Below, piece after piece: positions 48,282 through 58,846 of a stretch of DNA of 64,000 nt. This stretch comes from Salticus scenicus (lineage: Eukaryota; Arthropoda; Arachnida; Araneae; Salticidae): NCBI GenBank assembly GCA_963930645.1, contig CAWVNO010001184.1, forward strand, positions 26,865 through 90,864. The letters run 5' to 3'. Made by a program: the position numbers and the translations under genes. Every line of letters starts with the position of its first letter. Position 1 is the first letter of the stretch. The notes under the pieces were generated by a model. The model was not told the origin of the DNA, did not search any database, and saw only the letters and a program-made list of their open reading frames with translations.

Positions 48282-49206
48282 TTTTTTTTTCTGGAAAAGG
48301 TATGTGGATGATATTTTTATAATTACTAAGCAACCTTATGTTAACGATATTTTAGATTTTGCTAACTCTTTATGTCCTGCTATTCAGTTTACCCTTGAAA
48401 CAGAAATTAATAATGAACTGCCCTTTCTTGACATCCTTATAATGCATAAAACAGTCAATCATTTTTTACATTTTTCAACTTCAGTCTATAGAAAACCCAC
48501 CTTCTCTGGTCAATATCTTAACTTCAATTCAGCTAATCCTTTATCGCATAAACTTGCAGTCATTCGCACTCTTTTACATCGTGCAAAGCATTATTGTAGT
48601 AATCCCGAATTATTAAATAATGAACTATCCAGAATCTTTTCTGATTTAAAAAATAATGGTTACCCCCCTCGTTTTATTAAAAGAATTTATAAAGAAGAGT
48701 TTTATTTTTCATTTAAATCAGTTTATCCTAAAGTTAAAAATTCCACTTATCGTACTACTATCCCTTATTATAAAGGTATCTCTGAAAATATCTCAAAATT
48801 ACTTAGAACAGTTAATATTTCTACTAGTTTTAAACCTCAACTCCGTATTAGTAACTTTTTCTCAAACTTTAAACCCGCTGTCCCCCCTCTTAAACGTCTT
48901 GGTGTAATCTATAGTATTCCTTGTAAAAATTGTGATTCTACATATATCGGTGAAACTGGCAGAACAGGTGAAATTAGATTAAAGGAACATAAACGCTCTT
49001 ATAAAATAGGAGATTTAAGATCTAAACTTGTAATCCATTCTCTCAATAGTGATCATATACCAGATTTTGAAAACTTTAAAATTTTAGCTTCCAATATAAA
49101 TATTTATGAATCCCGTATTTTTCTAGAGGGCGCTTTCACTAAAATGCAACATTCTTCCTTGAACGAGGCTAAAGCTATTCCTCCTGAATATTTAATCTTG
49201 ATATGA
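48271..49206 (+). pseudogene. Penelope RT catalytic and GIY-YIG endonuclease part
   Basis: 311 codons. RYVDDIFII at residues 10-18 is RT motif C with the catalytic Asp pair. ELPFLDILI and YRKPTFSGQYLNFNS are the downstream palm/thumb motifs. VIYSIPCKNCDSTYIGETGR, residues about 212-231, holds the paired Cys and YIG of the GIY-YIG nuclease, followed by RLKEHK with the conserved Arg and a His. The nuclease nicks target DNA and the RT copies RNA at that nick. The stop (49204-49206) lies two bases inside the right inverted repeat. Intact from the frameshift onward. Confidence 0.85.
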
Positions 49207-49245
49207 TGTATTTAGAATTTTTGTAAATGTTGTGTTTGTATGTTT

Positions 49246-49285
49246 GACACTGAGGAGGGCTAGTGTTCTAGCCGAAACGTCTGTC
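49246..49285 (+). ncRNA. Hammerhead ribozyme, right repeat
   Basis: The core is CTGAGGA (49250-49256, fits CUGANGA). Stem II is GGCTAG/CTAGCC (49258-49263 with 49268-49273), loop TGTT, then GAAA (49274-49277). CGTC (49278-49281) is the cleavage-site part, and TGTC (49282-49285) pairs with GACA (49246-49249) as stem I. Stem III is minimal (self-complementary ACGT), as published for hammerheads of Penelope-like elements, which work best as dimers. Predicted cut is after C 49281. Confidence 0.75.
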
Positions 49286-50394
49286 TTGTGTTTTAAATGT
49301 TTTTTAATTAAAATGTATTTTTAAAGTTTTAAATTTTTGTATCTTTTATCTCATTTTTAAGTGTTACATGAAATATGTAATTAAACATTATGTTACTATT
49401 CAAATATTTTTATTAATTATTTTGAGATATTAGTACTTTACATTATATTTGTGAGATAGGTTTAATTAAAATTATTCTACTTTTATCTTTTACATGTTAT
49501 TCCTAAAAACAACAACAATAAATTTATATAACCTACTATTTATTATATCACATATTCATTTTATTTATTTTTTTTTTTAATATTAAACAATTCAAATAGT
49601 TATTAAATTTAGATATTCATAATTATTATACTACTATTCAACTATTTTCCCTTTTCAGAAATTTATATAATGTTAAGATTATTATTTTTTTATTAATTAT
49701 TTTGAGTCACATTATATTTGTATATGTAAATTCAACTAAAATAAATAATGTGTTAAATATAATTTGGAGTTTTAGGCACATTGGAAGGTGGCCCACTGTG
49801 CCCCATGTCCAAACAAAACAAATAATAATATTAAAATACTATATAGACTATAAATATGCTGAAAATTTTTATAAATTTAAAAACAACAATATCTTAGCTT
49901 TTCTTAACAACTGTCCTATACTTGTAGTCAATAGTTCTGTCCTGATAAAATTAAAAGAACTTCAAATTTGAAAAATTACTTTGAGCAGCTCAAAACATAA
50001 AAGGTGTATAAAATGGCTACCATAGCATTTACCATGCTTTTTTTTTTTTTTTTTGGATGTGTAGAAGTAGTACCATGCTTCCATCTATGAATCTCAATAT
50101 AAACTATAAGAGTTAAATACTAAGAGATTTAAATAGGGGTGGTCCCCTCTGCCCCTAGGTCCACTGTGTCCCAGTCTCCCCTATACTTAAATTTGAAAAC
50201 CCATGTGCTCATTTTTGAGTATATTGGCATGTCAAATATATGGATATTGGGATTCTTATTGTTCAACCCTATTTTTTGAATTTTTCAATATACTCAAAAA
50301 CGAGTACATGGGTTTTCAAATTTAAGTATATATATTGTTTCGGAGCTATTTTGAGACAATTTAGCTCATTTTTAAGGAACCATTTTTTACAGTG

Positions 50395-51218
50395 TGTTTT
50401 AACTTTAGTGTTTTGCTTGTGGATTATTAATGACGTATTTTGTTGCCATTTAATAGGGTGATACATATTTTTGTTTTATAATCTATTGTTCTATTTTTTA
50501 ATCTATTATTATGTTCTTTTTTGTTTATCATCATTATTATTATTATTAACTATTTTCAACTATAGTATATCGTTTATTATGATTTATATTCTTCTAATCT
50601 TCAAAAGTTTTACAACAAGAAAGGACAATGAAATTTTATAACAACAGCTTCTAGAGGTAAAATACAAAAATATTTCATCATTTCTCAAACTGATTTATCT
50701 CTCAATCAGTTTAGCTTGAGTAGTATTGTACATCAGATATTTGTTTTATTTGGTATATATTATCAAGTGCATATTACCTTTATTTAATTACTTCATAGAC
50801 ATTGAAGGTTTTTGAGCATTAATTTTCAATAATTGTGTAATAATTCCTATCTTCAATATGATAGTCTATGATATTGTATTCAATTCCTTGTTTGAGGTAA
50901 TAAATTCTTTCAATAATGTTGATCGTTCATGTTTCTCGAACCTGGATTTACCATGGACCCTTACCTTATAACATTTCATTAATCTTAGATTTCTAAGATG
51001 AAAGCATTTGGTAATCCGGCATAACTTTGTTCATATATCTTATTAAAGTCATGAATCTATATGTTGAGGAAGTTAGAATTGATAAGACCTTATTTCTATT
51101 AGGTTCAAATTATTTTGAACATCTACTGAGGTCATAAATCCAGTATTTTTTAATGCTGCAGCCAAGTATATGGACTGTCAGCATAATCATAATGTTAAAT
51201 GAATGTACAATTCAAAGT
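50395..51218. other. Remainder of the outer transposon, no ORF
   Basis: AT-rich; no open frame or motif recognised. Confidence 0.5.
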
Positions 51219-51473
51219 GGTAAAAAGGAGTTAAGTCCTGGGTTGAGTGATACAAAGGATTTAAGTCCTGCATGCATTTTTTCAAAACTATATAAATTTG
51301 TTAAAAATAAACAAACTTCAAAATTAAATGTATGCAGTTTATTCACAAAATTGTATATTATGATAATATACTGGTTAAAACTGTATCGAACTTATACGTT
51401 TTTATACAGAGTTTTTTAAACTTTATTTTTCGTCTCCTGAAAAATCAAGAATATGGACTTAAATCCTTTATAC
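51219..51473. repeat. Right subterminal motif cluster (3 copies)
   Basis: GGTAAAAAGGAGTTAAGTCC (51219), ATACAAAGGATTTAAGTCC (51250) and the reversed GGACTTAAATCCTTTATAC (51455). Confidence 0.75.
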
Positions 51474-51599
51474 TTATCAGTACAGAATTACTAAGTCTAA
51501 GCGTAGATATTTTCTCTAGAAAACATGAGTTTAAGAATGTATATAATATATGTTAATTTCATTTTCTTGAACGTAGAGTAACCATGTTAAAATGCGTTT

Positions 51600-52120
51600 A
51601 AGTAAAACTCTGCCCATAGGCCGTAATAGTAAGGAAAACATTGGTGTTTCCCTGTACACGATCAACAAAAAATATAGACACAGACAGTAATGCAGCTATT
51701 TCTGTATAGCATTTAAACATGCGTACCAATTTGTATGTCAATCCAAGGGTTTTTGCACTTGCTATTACGGCACACACGAATTCTGCACATAGGTTGTAAT
51801 GGATAAGAAAAAATTTTCCGTGTTCCTGTACACTCTCCATAAATAAGGCACTAAAATCTATACAGCTATTTCTGTATAGCGCCTGAACGAGTGCACCAAT
51901 CTCCAAGTCAATGCAAGGGCTTTTGCACATGTTATTGCGGTAATCACAAATTCTGTAAATAGGCCATATTGATAAGAAAAACTTTGGTGTGCCCCTGTAT
52001 ATGAACTACAAATAGAATATACATCCAAAACCGCTAATTCCCCGTGACTCATAAACATGTTCACCAATTTGAAAGTCAATAGGAGGAATTTTGCGGCTGC
52101 TATCGCAGACAGACACACAG
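51600..52120 (-). repeat. ~170-bp tandem repeat, 3 copies
   Basis: ATnTnnAAGTCAATnnAAGG lines recur at 51729, 51898 and 52068; TTTCTGTATAGC and CCCTGTACA strings recur likewise. The two - strand ORFs here share the same repeating peptide pattern and so come from the repeat. It ends with a typical ACAGACACACAGACCGATAG tail. Confidence 0.8.
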
Positions 52121-52477
52121 ACCGATAGAACCAAAAATCTTTTTGAGTTTACACATGGTGGACTCGACTGTCTTTTTGCCAAATAGCAAAGAAAAAGATA
52201 TATTTTATTTTCTTCTTAATATTTTACAAACATGTTTAGGCCTCATTTACTAGTGGATATGGAGATCAGGAACTTCAATGTACTATTTGCATAACACATT
52301 ATTCAAAATATTTTTATTTATTCCATATTATATGTATATATGTGTGTGTGTATATGTGTTCACTCGACTGACTCGATACATAAACAGATACGTTTCTGAG
52401 GTGGGCTTCCAACAGTATATTCTCCGCATTATAGCAACAATTCGTAGAGGCAGTGAAAGAACATCACTGGCCTATTA
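52121..52477. other. No gene seen
   Basis: AT-rich with a TATG/GTG microsatellite at 52330-52358. Confidence 0.5.
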
Positions 52478-52596
52478 ATTATTTTCTATTTAATTTAATG
52501 ACAAAAATCTATATATTTATTACAACAATGCATACTGTAATTGCCGAAAATAATTAACCATGATTTTCTATTTAATTTAATGACAAAAATGTATAT
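52478..52596. repeat. ~84-bp tandem duplication at the Gypsy insertion site
   Basis: ATTTTCTATTTAATTTAATG starts at about 52480 and again at 52563. The second copy is cut by the Gypsy element and resumes after it at 60277 (TTTATTACAACAATGCATAC). The first copy shows the uninterrupted sequence. Confidence 0.8.
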
Positions 52597-52891
52597 TGTT
52601 ACAAAATTGTAAATAATTGTGTTTATTTTTGTATAAATTCTTTCAAAGAGGCTTAGTAAGTTGATAAAGTGCTAATTTTGTCCATTTCTAGTCATTTTAG
52701 CGATGATATAGCCTTATTTCTCCTTAAAAACGCATTAAAAAGCCCAATAAGGCAGGTAATGGATTTGGCGCCAAATTTGGCGACTTTTTCCAACCTTGGC
52801 GATTTTTTTGGCGACCTTGGCGAGAAAATCCTTATAAGGGATATACCAAATATGGAAGCTCTAATCCCATTGGCTGATGAGATATGGAGAT

Positions 52892-52929
52892 TTCTGGAAC
52901 GTTCCACGCTTTTCTACAGGGGTATATAA
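52892..52929 (+). promoter_or_regulatory. LTR promoter: heat-shock-type element and TATA box (5' LTR)
   Basis: TTCTGGAACGTTC (52892-52904) is three alternating TTC/GAA units each separated by two bases, a perfect trimeric heat-shock-factor site. TATATAA follows at 52923-52929. An ATTGG (inverted CCAAT) lies upstream at 52869-52874, and a TCAGTTCAGT initiator-like string about 30 bases after the TATA. Confidence 0.65.
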
Positions 52930-53061
52930 GCCTGCTTTCTCGCCAAGGCGAGTTAATTCAGTTCAGTCTGTGATCAGAGTCGGTCAGCTTGCATTGAGCC
53001 TCTTCGAAAGAGACTTGCTTTAAGTGTTATTGCTATACAGTTTGTACTCTGGATTTGCTAT

Positions 53062-53234
53062 AGGGCAGTTCCTTGTTTGTAAACAAACATCTCAACTTTT
53101 ATGAGTGGTTGGCAAAAAGGCTTGGGATCTCTTGATTACTTGATTACTACCAACGGAAAATCAATGGTGGGCGGGGCGCGGGAAAGTCGAGCGCGCTTTT
53201 TTTGCCAACCACCAGACGTCACGAGGAAATGCTC
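53062..53234. mobile_element. 173-bp MITE inserted in the 5' LTR
   Basis: Absent from the 3' LTR and both other LTR copies. Ends AGGGCAGTTCCTTG and CGAGGAAATGCTC are imperfect inverted repeats, flanked by TAT on each side (53059-53061, 53235-53237). A 3-bp duplication suggests PIF/Harbinger, tentatively. It is GC-rich and internally inverted (GTGGTTGGCAAAAA / TTTTTGCCAACCAC). Confidence 0.8.
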
Positions 53235-53400
53235 TATTGACAGCTGTTGTTTAAGCTGTGTTTACTGGTCGAATTGAAGCTGATACTTGGTTTATAGACC
53301 TGTATTTTTCTGGAACTTTCTGTGAATAAATTACTGAATTTTTGTACGTTTGGCGTTTCATTCTCGGACAACTCACGAACTACCAAGTACGCAACATTTC

Positions 53401-53419
53401 TGGTGTCAGAAGCGGGGTT
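53401..53419 (+). other. Gypsy primer-binding site
   Basis: TGGTGTCAGAAGCGGGGTT lies four bases after the LTR. TGG pairs with the tRNA CCA end; the sequence is like those complementary to tRNA-Leu in other arthropod Gypsy elements. Primer identity is inferred. Confidence 0.7.
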
Positions 53420-53427
53420 GTCTGTGA

Positions 53428-55832
53428 ATGGTGATAACGAGAGCTATGGAGCAAGAAATGAAGAAATTTCTAGAAGGACTCACTGCCCAGATGAATGAGT
53501 TAAGATCTGGATTGATAGAGGAAATGAAAGCCGGACAGGAAAAGATGGAAACCGGATTGATAGAGAAAATAGAAACAGGACAAAGAGAAATGAAAGAAGG
53601 ACAAAGAGAGTTGAAAGACGGTTTGAATGTAGAAATGAAGGTAGCACAAGAGAAAATGGAAACATCGCAAAGAGAGTTGAAAGACAGTTTGACTGAAGAA
53701 ATTAAATCTAATCAAGATGAGATGAAGAGAGGCTTTCAACGGTGAAAAAATCAATCGAGGGTAAATTAACGGTGATGGAAAATAGAATGGATGGAATGGA
53801 AGAGAAAGTTATAAAGATAGAAGAACATTTTGAGGAGAAAGTTTTGAAAATAGAAGAAAGTTTTGAAGAAAAAGCTATGAAGATAGAAGCAAATGTTATG
53901 AAGGTTGAAGAGAGTGTTACGAGGATAGAACGGAGTGTAGAGGAGAAATTTAAAAAAAACTTTGATCAAGAGCTGAAAGGAAGGTTTTCAGAGATAGAAA
54001 GCAAGTTTAAGAGAATGGAGGAAGATCTTGAAAGAAAAATGAAAGAAGAGTGGAACAGAGAAGTAATAGGGAATGAACTGCAGAGCAAGATTCGGAATCT
54101 TGAGAGAAAAGTAGAAGAGAAGTTGGTATCCTTGCCCCAGGAAACGAAAAAGAGAGATAAAAGAAACCAGAATCAGGAATCTATTAAGCTATCTACCGAC
54201 GACGGCAGTTCCTCCTGGCATGTATATAAGACCCAGTTTTCCATCGTAGCTGAAGCTAACGACTGGGACTCTGTTGCAAAGTCGGCTCATCTGGTAGGGT
54301 CGTTGCGGGGCGACGCCGCAGATATTCTGGAGACCCTTTCGAAGGAACAGCGATATGACTTCGCAGCTTTAACCAGAGCACTGGAGCTACGATTTGGAGC
54401 GAAATGGTCCAAAGAATATAGTCGACTCCAGCTAAGGTCCCGTCGTCAGAGACCAGGGGAAAGCTTACAAGAACTGGCATCAAACATCCAGAGGCTTTCA
54501 CATTTGGCTTTCTCAGATTGTCATCCTGAAACACGCAATGATCTGGCTCTAGAATATTTCATTGATGCTGTCGGAGATCCATATATTCAAAAAGCCCTCA
54601 GACTCTCCGGCGTAAAGGAGGTGGAGTCAGCCTTGGTGTATGCCCTAAAGCTCGAGACTGCCCAACAAGCCTCCTGTAAACATCGCCAGAACAGCACAGC
54701 ACACAAAGTGAACGGCTCTCAAGATGATCTTAAAGAGATTCAGGAAATGATTGCAGAAATTAATAGAAGAAAATTAATTGAAGAAAAAGCTATGAAGATA
54801 GAAGCAAATGTTATGAAGGTTGAAGAGAGTGTTACGAGGATAGAACGGAGTGTAGAGGAGAAATTTAAAAAAAACTTTGATCAAGAGCTGAAAGGAAGGT
54901 TTTCAGAGATAGAAAGCAAGTTTAAGAGAATGGAGGAAGATCTTGAAAGAAAAATGAAAGAAGAGTGGAACAGAGAAGTAATAGGGAATGAACTGCAGAG
55001 CAAGATTCGGAATCTTGAGAGAAAAGTAGAAGAGAAGTTGGTATCCTTGCCCCAGGAAACGAAAAAGAGAGATAAAAGAAACCAGAATCAGGAATCTATT
55101 AAGCTATCTACCGACGACGGCAGTTCCTCCTGGCATGTATATAAGACCCAGTTTTCCATCGTAGCTGAAGCTAACGACTGGGACTCTGTTGCAAAGTCGG
55201 CTCATCTGGTAGGGTCGTTGCGGGGCGACGCCGCAGATATTCTGGAGACCCTTTCGAAGGAACAGCGATATGACTTCGCAGCTTTAACCAGAGCACTGGA
55301 GCTACGATTTGGAGCGAAATGGTCCAAAGAATATAGTCGACTCCAGCTAAGGTCCCGTCGTCAGAGACCAGGGGAAAGCTTACAAGAACTGGCATCAAAC
55401 ATCCAGAGGCTTTCACATTTGGCTTTCTCAGATTGTCATCCTGAAACACGCAATGATCTGGCTCTAGAATATTTCATTGATGCTGTCGGAGATCCATATA
55501 TTCAAAAAGCCCTCAGACTCTCCGGCGTAAAGGATGTGGAGTCAGCCTTGGTGTATGCCCTAAAGCTCGAGACTGCCCAACAAGCCTCCTGTAAACATCG
55601 CCAGAACAGCACAGCACACAAAGTGAACGGCTCTCAAGATGATCTTAAAGAGATTCAGGAAATGATTGCAGAAATTAATAGAAGACTACGCATTCTTGAG
55701 AGTAAGAAAGAAGGGAAGACTCCAACAACTAAATGCTGGGGCTGTGGAGGGTATGGTCACGTGAAGAGGAACTGCCCTGTACCACCAACTATAGGATATC
55801 ACCCGGCTTCAGCATCACTGCAAGGAAACTAA
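53428..55832 (+). pseudogene. gag: Gypsy gag, frameshifted and internally duplicated
   Basis: The first piece (53428-53745) starts MVITRAMEQEMKKFLEGLTA and is a coiled-coil of repeated Lys/Glu/Met heptads. A one-base frameshift at about 53742 joins it to the second piece (to 55832), which has more coiled coil. The retrotransposon capsid domain follows (SSWHVYKTQFSIVAEANDWD; RPGESLQELASNIQRL), then a zinc knuckle CWGCGGYGHVKRNC near the C-terminus (C-x2-C-x4-H-x4-C). The capsid and part of the coiled coil occur twice: 53863-54770 and 54778-55685 are 908-bp copies differing at one base seen (Glu to Asp codon). A second normal capsid is not expected in the family. Confidence 0.9.
53863..55685 (+). 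repeat. 908-bp tandem duplication inside gag
   Basis: Period 915 bp with a 7-bp AAATTAA junction, in frame. Copies begin TTGAAGAAAAAGCTATGAAG and end GCAGAAATTAATAGAAGA. The only difference noticed is GGAGGTGGAG versus GGATGTGGAG (54617 / 55532). Confidence 0.9.
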
Positions 55833-56305
55833 GAGGAGGCCATCTCGCGGGGCGCAGGTTGCCTGAAATTAAAGAGCCCCAATTTACAGTATTTCATGTT
55901 TCATCGATGAGTGGCGGCGATAATGGACTTCATGTCTATGGCCAAGTCAACAACACCACCTGCCGGATGATTCTGGACACGGGAGCCAATGTGACCATCA
56001 TTAGAACGGATCTGGCTCAAGAACTAAAGGAGAAGATCATCTGGACGATGCCCTGCGTTAAACTCCAGACTGTGACCGGAGACGAAATCAAAATATATGG
56101 AAAAATGAACTTGACCATCACTTTTGGAAATGCGAGTTACCATCATATGGCATATGTGGCTGATATAAGAGATCCTTTAATCATTGGAATTGATTTCCTG
56201 AGAAAATTTAACTTTCAATTGGACTTGAAGAATAACGAACTGCATTCGAGTTCGGAAGACATCGCTGTGTTCAACACTGAAAATCAAGACATTCAGACAA
56301 TTTGA
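55733..56305 (+). pseudogene. pol: Gypsy protease region
   Basis: The frame overlaps the end of gag by 100 bases in the -1 frame, so it is normally made by -1 frameshifting as a Gag-Pol fusion. MILDTGANVTIIR, residues 79-91, has the aspartic protease DTGA. IIGIDFLRKF is the conserved G-hydrophobic-D flap-distal strand. A TGA at 56303-56305 ends it; the same frame continues after the stop to the RT, so this is a single nonsense change within pol. Confidence 0.9.
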
Positions 56306-58846
56306 GAGATAACAGCCAAGTCTGAAATTTCCATCCCTCCACATACAGAGACAATAGTTTTAGGAACACCCCCTACCAAGCAATACTTCCGCTATGGACT
56401 GATTGAATACCCGAATACAGACAATAGCCCAAGAGGAGTTCTGGTAGCTTCATCTCTAGTTGATCTCTCAAAGAATACTATTCCTGTGACAGTCGCAAAC
56501 ATCAGCGATAAGGTCCAGACAGTGAAGAAGGATGAGGTGTTAGCAACCTGCACTCCTGTCACATGCATCAATCGCCCCACGCAATCAACCGAATCTAAGT
56601 CTTCCGAACAATTAATGACGGAATTACTCAAGAGTGCAGAGTTAGGAAAGGAACAGAGATGTGCTGCGGAGAAGCTACTCCAAGAATTTAAAGACATTTT
56701 TTCTCGAACACCTGAAGACGTCGGGAGAACGAACATCACCCAGCACAGAATTGATACAGGAAATCATCCTCCAATCAAACAACATCCAAGAAGACTTCCA
56801 TTTGCTAAACAGGAAGAGGTCACTGAACTTCTAAGTGAAATGCAGCACAATGATGTCATCGAGCCATCAACGAGTCCTTGGGCCTCTCCCATAGTACTGG
56901 TGCGAAAAAAGGATTGTTCAACAAGATTTTGCGTGGATTATCGTCGTTTGAATGACATCACGAAGAAAGACAGTTACCCTCTTCCCAGAATTGACGACAC
57001 ATTAGACACACTTGCAGGCAATAAATGGTTCTCGACTTTGGATCTGAAGAGCGGTTACTGGCAAGTAGAATTACATCCTGATGATCGTGAGAAGACTGCA
57101 TTCACCACGGGACAAGGACTGTGGCAATTTAAAGTTATGCCATTCGGATTATGTAATGCACCTGCCACCTTCGAACGCCTGATGGAGACAGTGCTAAAAG
57201 GACTTTCCTATGAAGCCTGTCTGGTGTATTTGGATGATATTATCATTGTGGGGCGCACCTTTGAAGACCATCTACGAAACATCCGAAAGGTGCTAGAGAA
57301 ACTCCGAATGGCTAACCTCAAATTGAATCCAGGCAAGTTTAACTTGTTCCGTCGTGAAGTGAGCTACCTCGGCCATATCATCTCTGCCGAAGGTATGAGA
57401 ACTGATCCTGAGAAGATCTCTGCAGTCGAGAACTGGAGTCGCCCTGAAAATATACACCAACTACGAAGTTTCCTGGGGTTACGCACTTACTACAGGAAGT
57501 TTGTCAAGGGTTTCTCAAATATTGCCAGACCACTCCACAAGCTGAGGGAAGACAAACAGAAGTTCCTGTGGACAGATGAATGTGAAAATTTTTTTAAGCG
57601 ACTTAAAGAGGCCTTAACATCATCGCCTATCTTGACGTATCAACAGCCCGACAGACAGTTCATACTTGATACAGATGCCAGCCATGAGAGTGTCGGTGCT
57701 GTTCTGTCGCAGGAAATTGATGGTCAAGAACATGTCATTGCCTATTGGAGTAAATGCCTGTCTAAACCAGAGCGAAATTACTGTACCACCAGGAAAGAGC
57801 TACTCGCCATCGTAAAAGCCATAGAACATTTCCATCATTACCTCTATGGCAGAAGATTCCTGCTCCGGACTGACCATGCATCTTTAACGTGGTTGCTTCA
57901 GTTCAAGAACCCGGAAGGACAGATTGCCAGGTGGATACAACGCCTCCAGGAATATTACTTTGAGATACGTCATCGTAAAGGGACTCTACATGGGAATGCA
58001 GATGCCTTGTCACGGAAGCCTTGCTCGGAAAGCTGCAAGTACTGCTCTAGTGCCGAACAGAAATACCTGCCGATAAATCCGGTTGCCGGCCAAGTCACTG
58101 TCTCAACACCATCAGAACAAGATCCCGATCCATGGAGTGACGAAGAACTTAGACAAGTCCAGTTGGAAGATCCTGACATAAATCCAATATTACAGCTGAA
58201 GGAGACGACCAGCAACAGACCTACCTGGCAGGACATTTCCAGGTTTAGTCCCATTACGAAAAGTTATTGGGCACTTTGGGACTCTCTTCATATCAGAAAC
58301 GGCGTATTATACAGAAAGTGGGAATCTGATGATGGGAAAAACTTCAGATGGCAAATTGTTTTACCAAGATCAAGAATTCCAGATGTTTTAGAACAACTGC
58401 ATTGTAGCTCTACAGGAGGCCATTTTGGGGTAATGAAGACGCTGAAGAAAGTTCGGGAACGCTTCTACTGGTACAAGGCAAGGGAGGACGTGGAGAAATG
58501 GTGTAAATCCTGTGATGCTTGTGCGGCACGTAAACGCCCGCAGAAACGAAGTCGAGGAAGACTGCAACGGTATGACGTGGGAGCACCATTTGAACGGATT
58601 GCACTCGACATCTTGGGTCCTTTGCCACGGACCTCCAGTGGAAATAAATACATCCTCGTCGTGATGGACTATTTCACCAAGTGGCCTGAGGCATATCCCA
58701 TTCAAAATCAAGAGGCAGGCACAGTCGCAGAGGTCCTAGTGCAGCAATGGGTGTCAAGATACGGCACACCCCTACAACTTCATACCGACCAAGGTAGGAA
58801 CTTTACCTCTGCTGTTTTCAAAGAACTTTGTCAACTACTAGGCTGA
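56306..58846 (+). pseudogene. pol: Gypsy reverse transcriptase, RNase H and integrase (open part)
   Basis: In frame with the protease part. RT: FCVDYRRLNDITKKDSYPLP, STLDLKSGYWQ and the active site YLDD at residues 248-251 counted from 56486. RNase H: FILDTDASHESVGAV with its catalytic Asp, and LRTDHASLTWL. Integrase: the zinc-binding H-H-C-C (GGHFGVMK, WCKSCDACAARK), the first catalytic Asp in LDILGP, and the second in HTDQGRNF. A TGA at 58844-58846 stops it just before the third catalytic residue. Together these copy RNA to DNA and insert it. Confidence 0.95.

Larger units (their letters stand above)
47861..49367 (+). mobile_element. Penelope-like retroelement, 5'-truncated, with inverted repeats
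   Basis: Two 166-bp inverted repeats (47861-48026 and 49202-49367), identical by eye, enclose the C-terminal part of a Penelope-like polyprotein: RT motif B onwards plus GIY-YIG endonuclease. Penelope elements often carry LTR-like repeats in inverted arrangement and are 5' truncated. Each repeat includes a hammerhead ribozyme motif. This is the innermost and probably youngest insertion of the nest. Confidence 0.85.
47274..50181. mobile_element. Third level: element with GGGGAGACTGGGG ends
   Basis: Left GGGGAGACTGGGGCACAGTG and right CACTGTGTCCCAGTCTCCCC are inverted, each next to TAT/TA of the MITE above. The string GTGGACCACTGTGCCCCA recurs subterminally (47459-47520, twice or more, and 49788-49806). 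Its own sequence totals about 1.4 kb without the Penelope element. No transposase is present; the superfamily is undetermined. Confidence 0.7.
47210..50394. mobile_element. Second level: TIR element split by later insertion
   Basis: The 64-bp left end (from CACTCTTAAAAATGG to TAGCTCCGAAACAATAT) is the reverse complement of 50331-50394. The interior is itself palindromic (TTAAATTTGAAAACCCATGT at 50188; the reverse at 50312). Without the inserted part it would be about 275 bp, a MITE. Confidence 0.8.
45629..51473 (+). mobile_element. Outermost transposon of the nest, with subterminal repeats
   Basis: Copies of a ~20-bp motif (GGTATAAAGGATTTAAGTCC) mark both sides. The left cluster has + copies at 45629, 45709, 45798, 45860 and 45922. 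The right cluster has + copies at 51219 and 51250 and a reversed copy at 51455-51473. A broken transposase-like gene lies between. The exact termini and target duplication could not be defined, so the true element may extend slightly further. It was later invaded by three more elements. Confidence 0.55.
52597..53396 (+). mobile_element. 5' LTR of the Gypsy element
   Basis: It runs from TGTTACAAAATTG to GTACGCAACA. 800 bp, of which 173 bp is a separate insertion (53062-53234); without it, about 624 bp against 601 bp for the 3' LTR. The rest of the difference is mostly a ~21-bp GGCGA-rich repeat near 52800-52820. Confidence 0.95.

Noticed and set aside
51598..52118. Two - strand ORFs with repeating peptides
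   Set aside because: They follow from the 170-bp tandem repeat.
53480..54534. Long - strand ORFs opposite gag (also 55171-55449)
   Set aside because: They are antisense shadows of the purine-rich gag coding region; the duplicate pair at 54256 and 55171 is identical because of the gag duplication.
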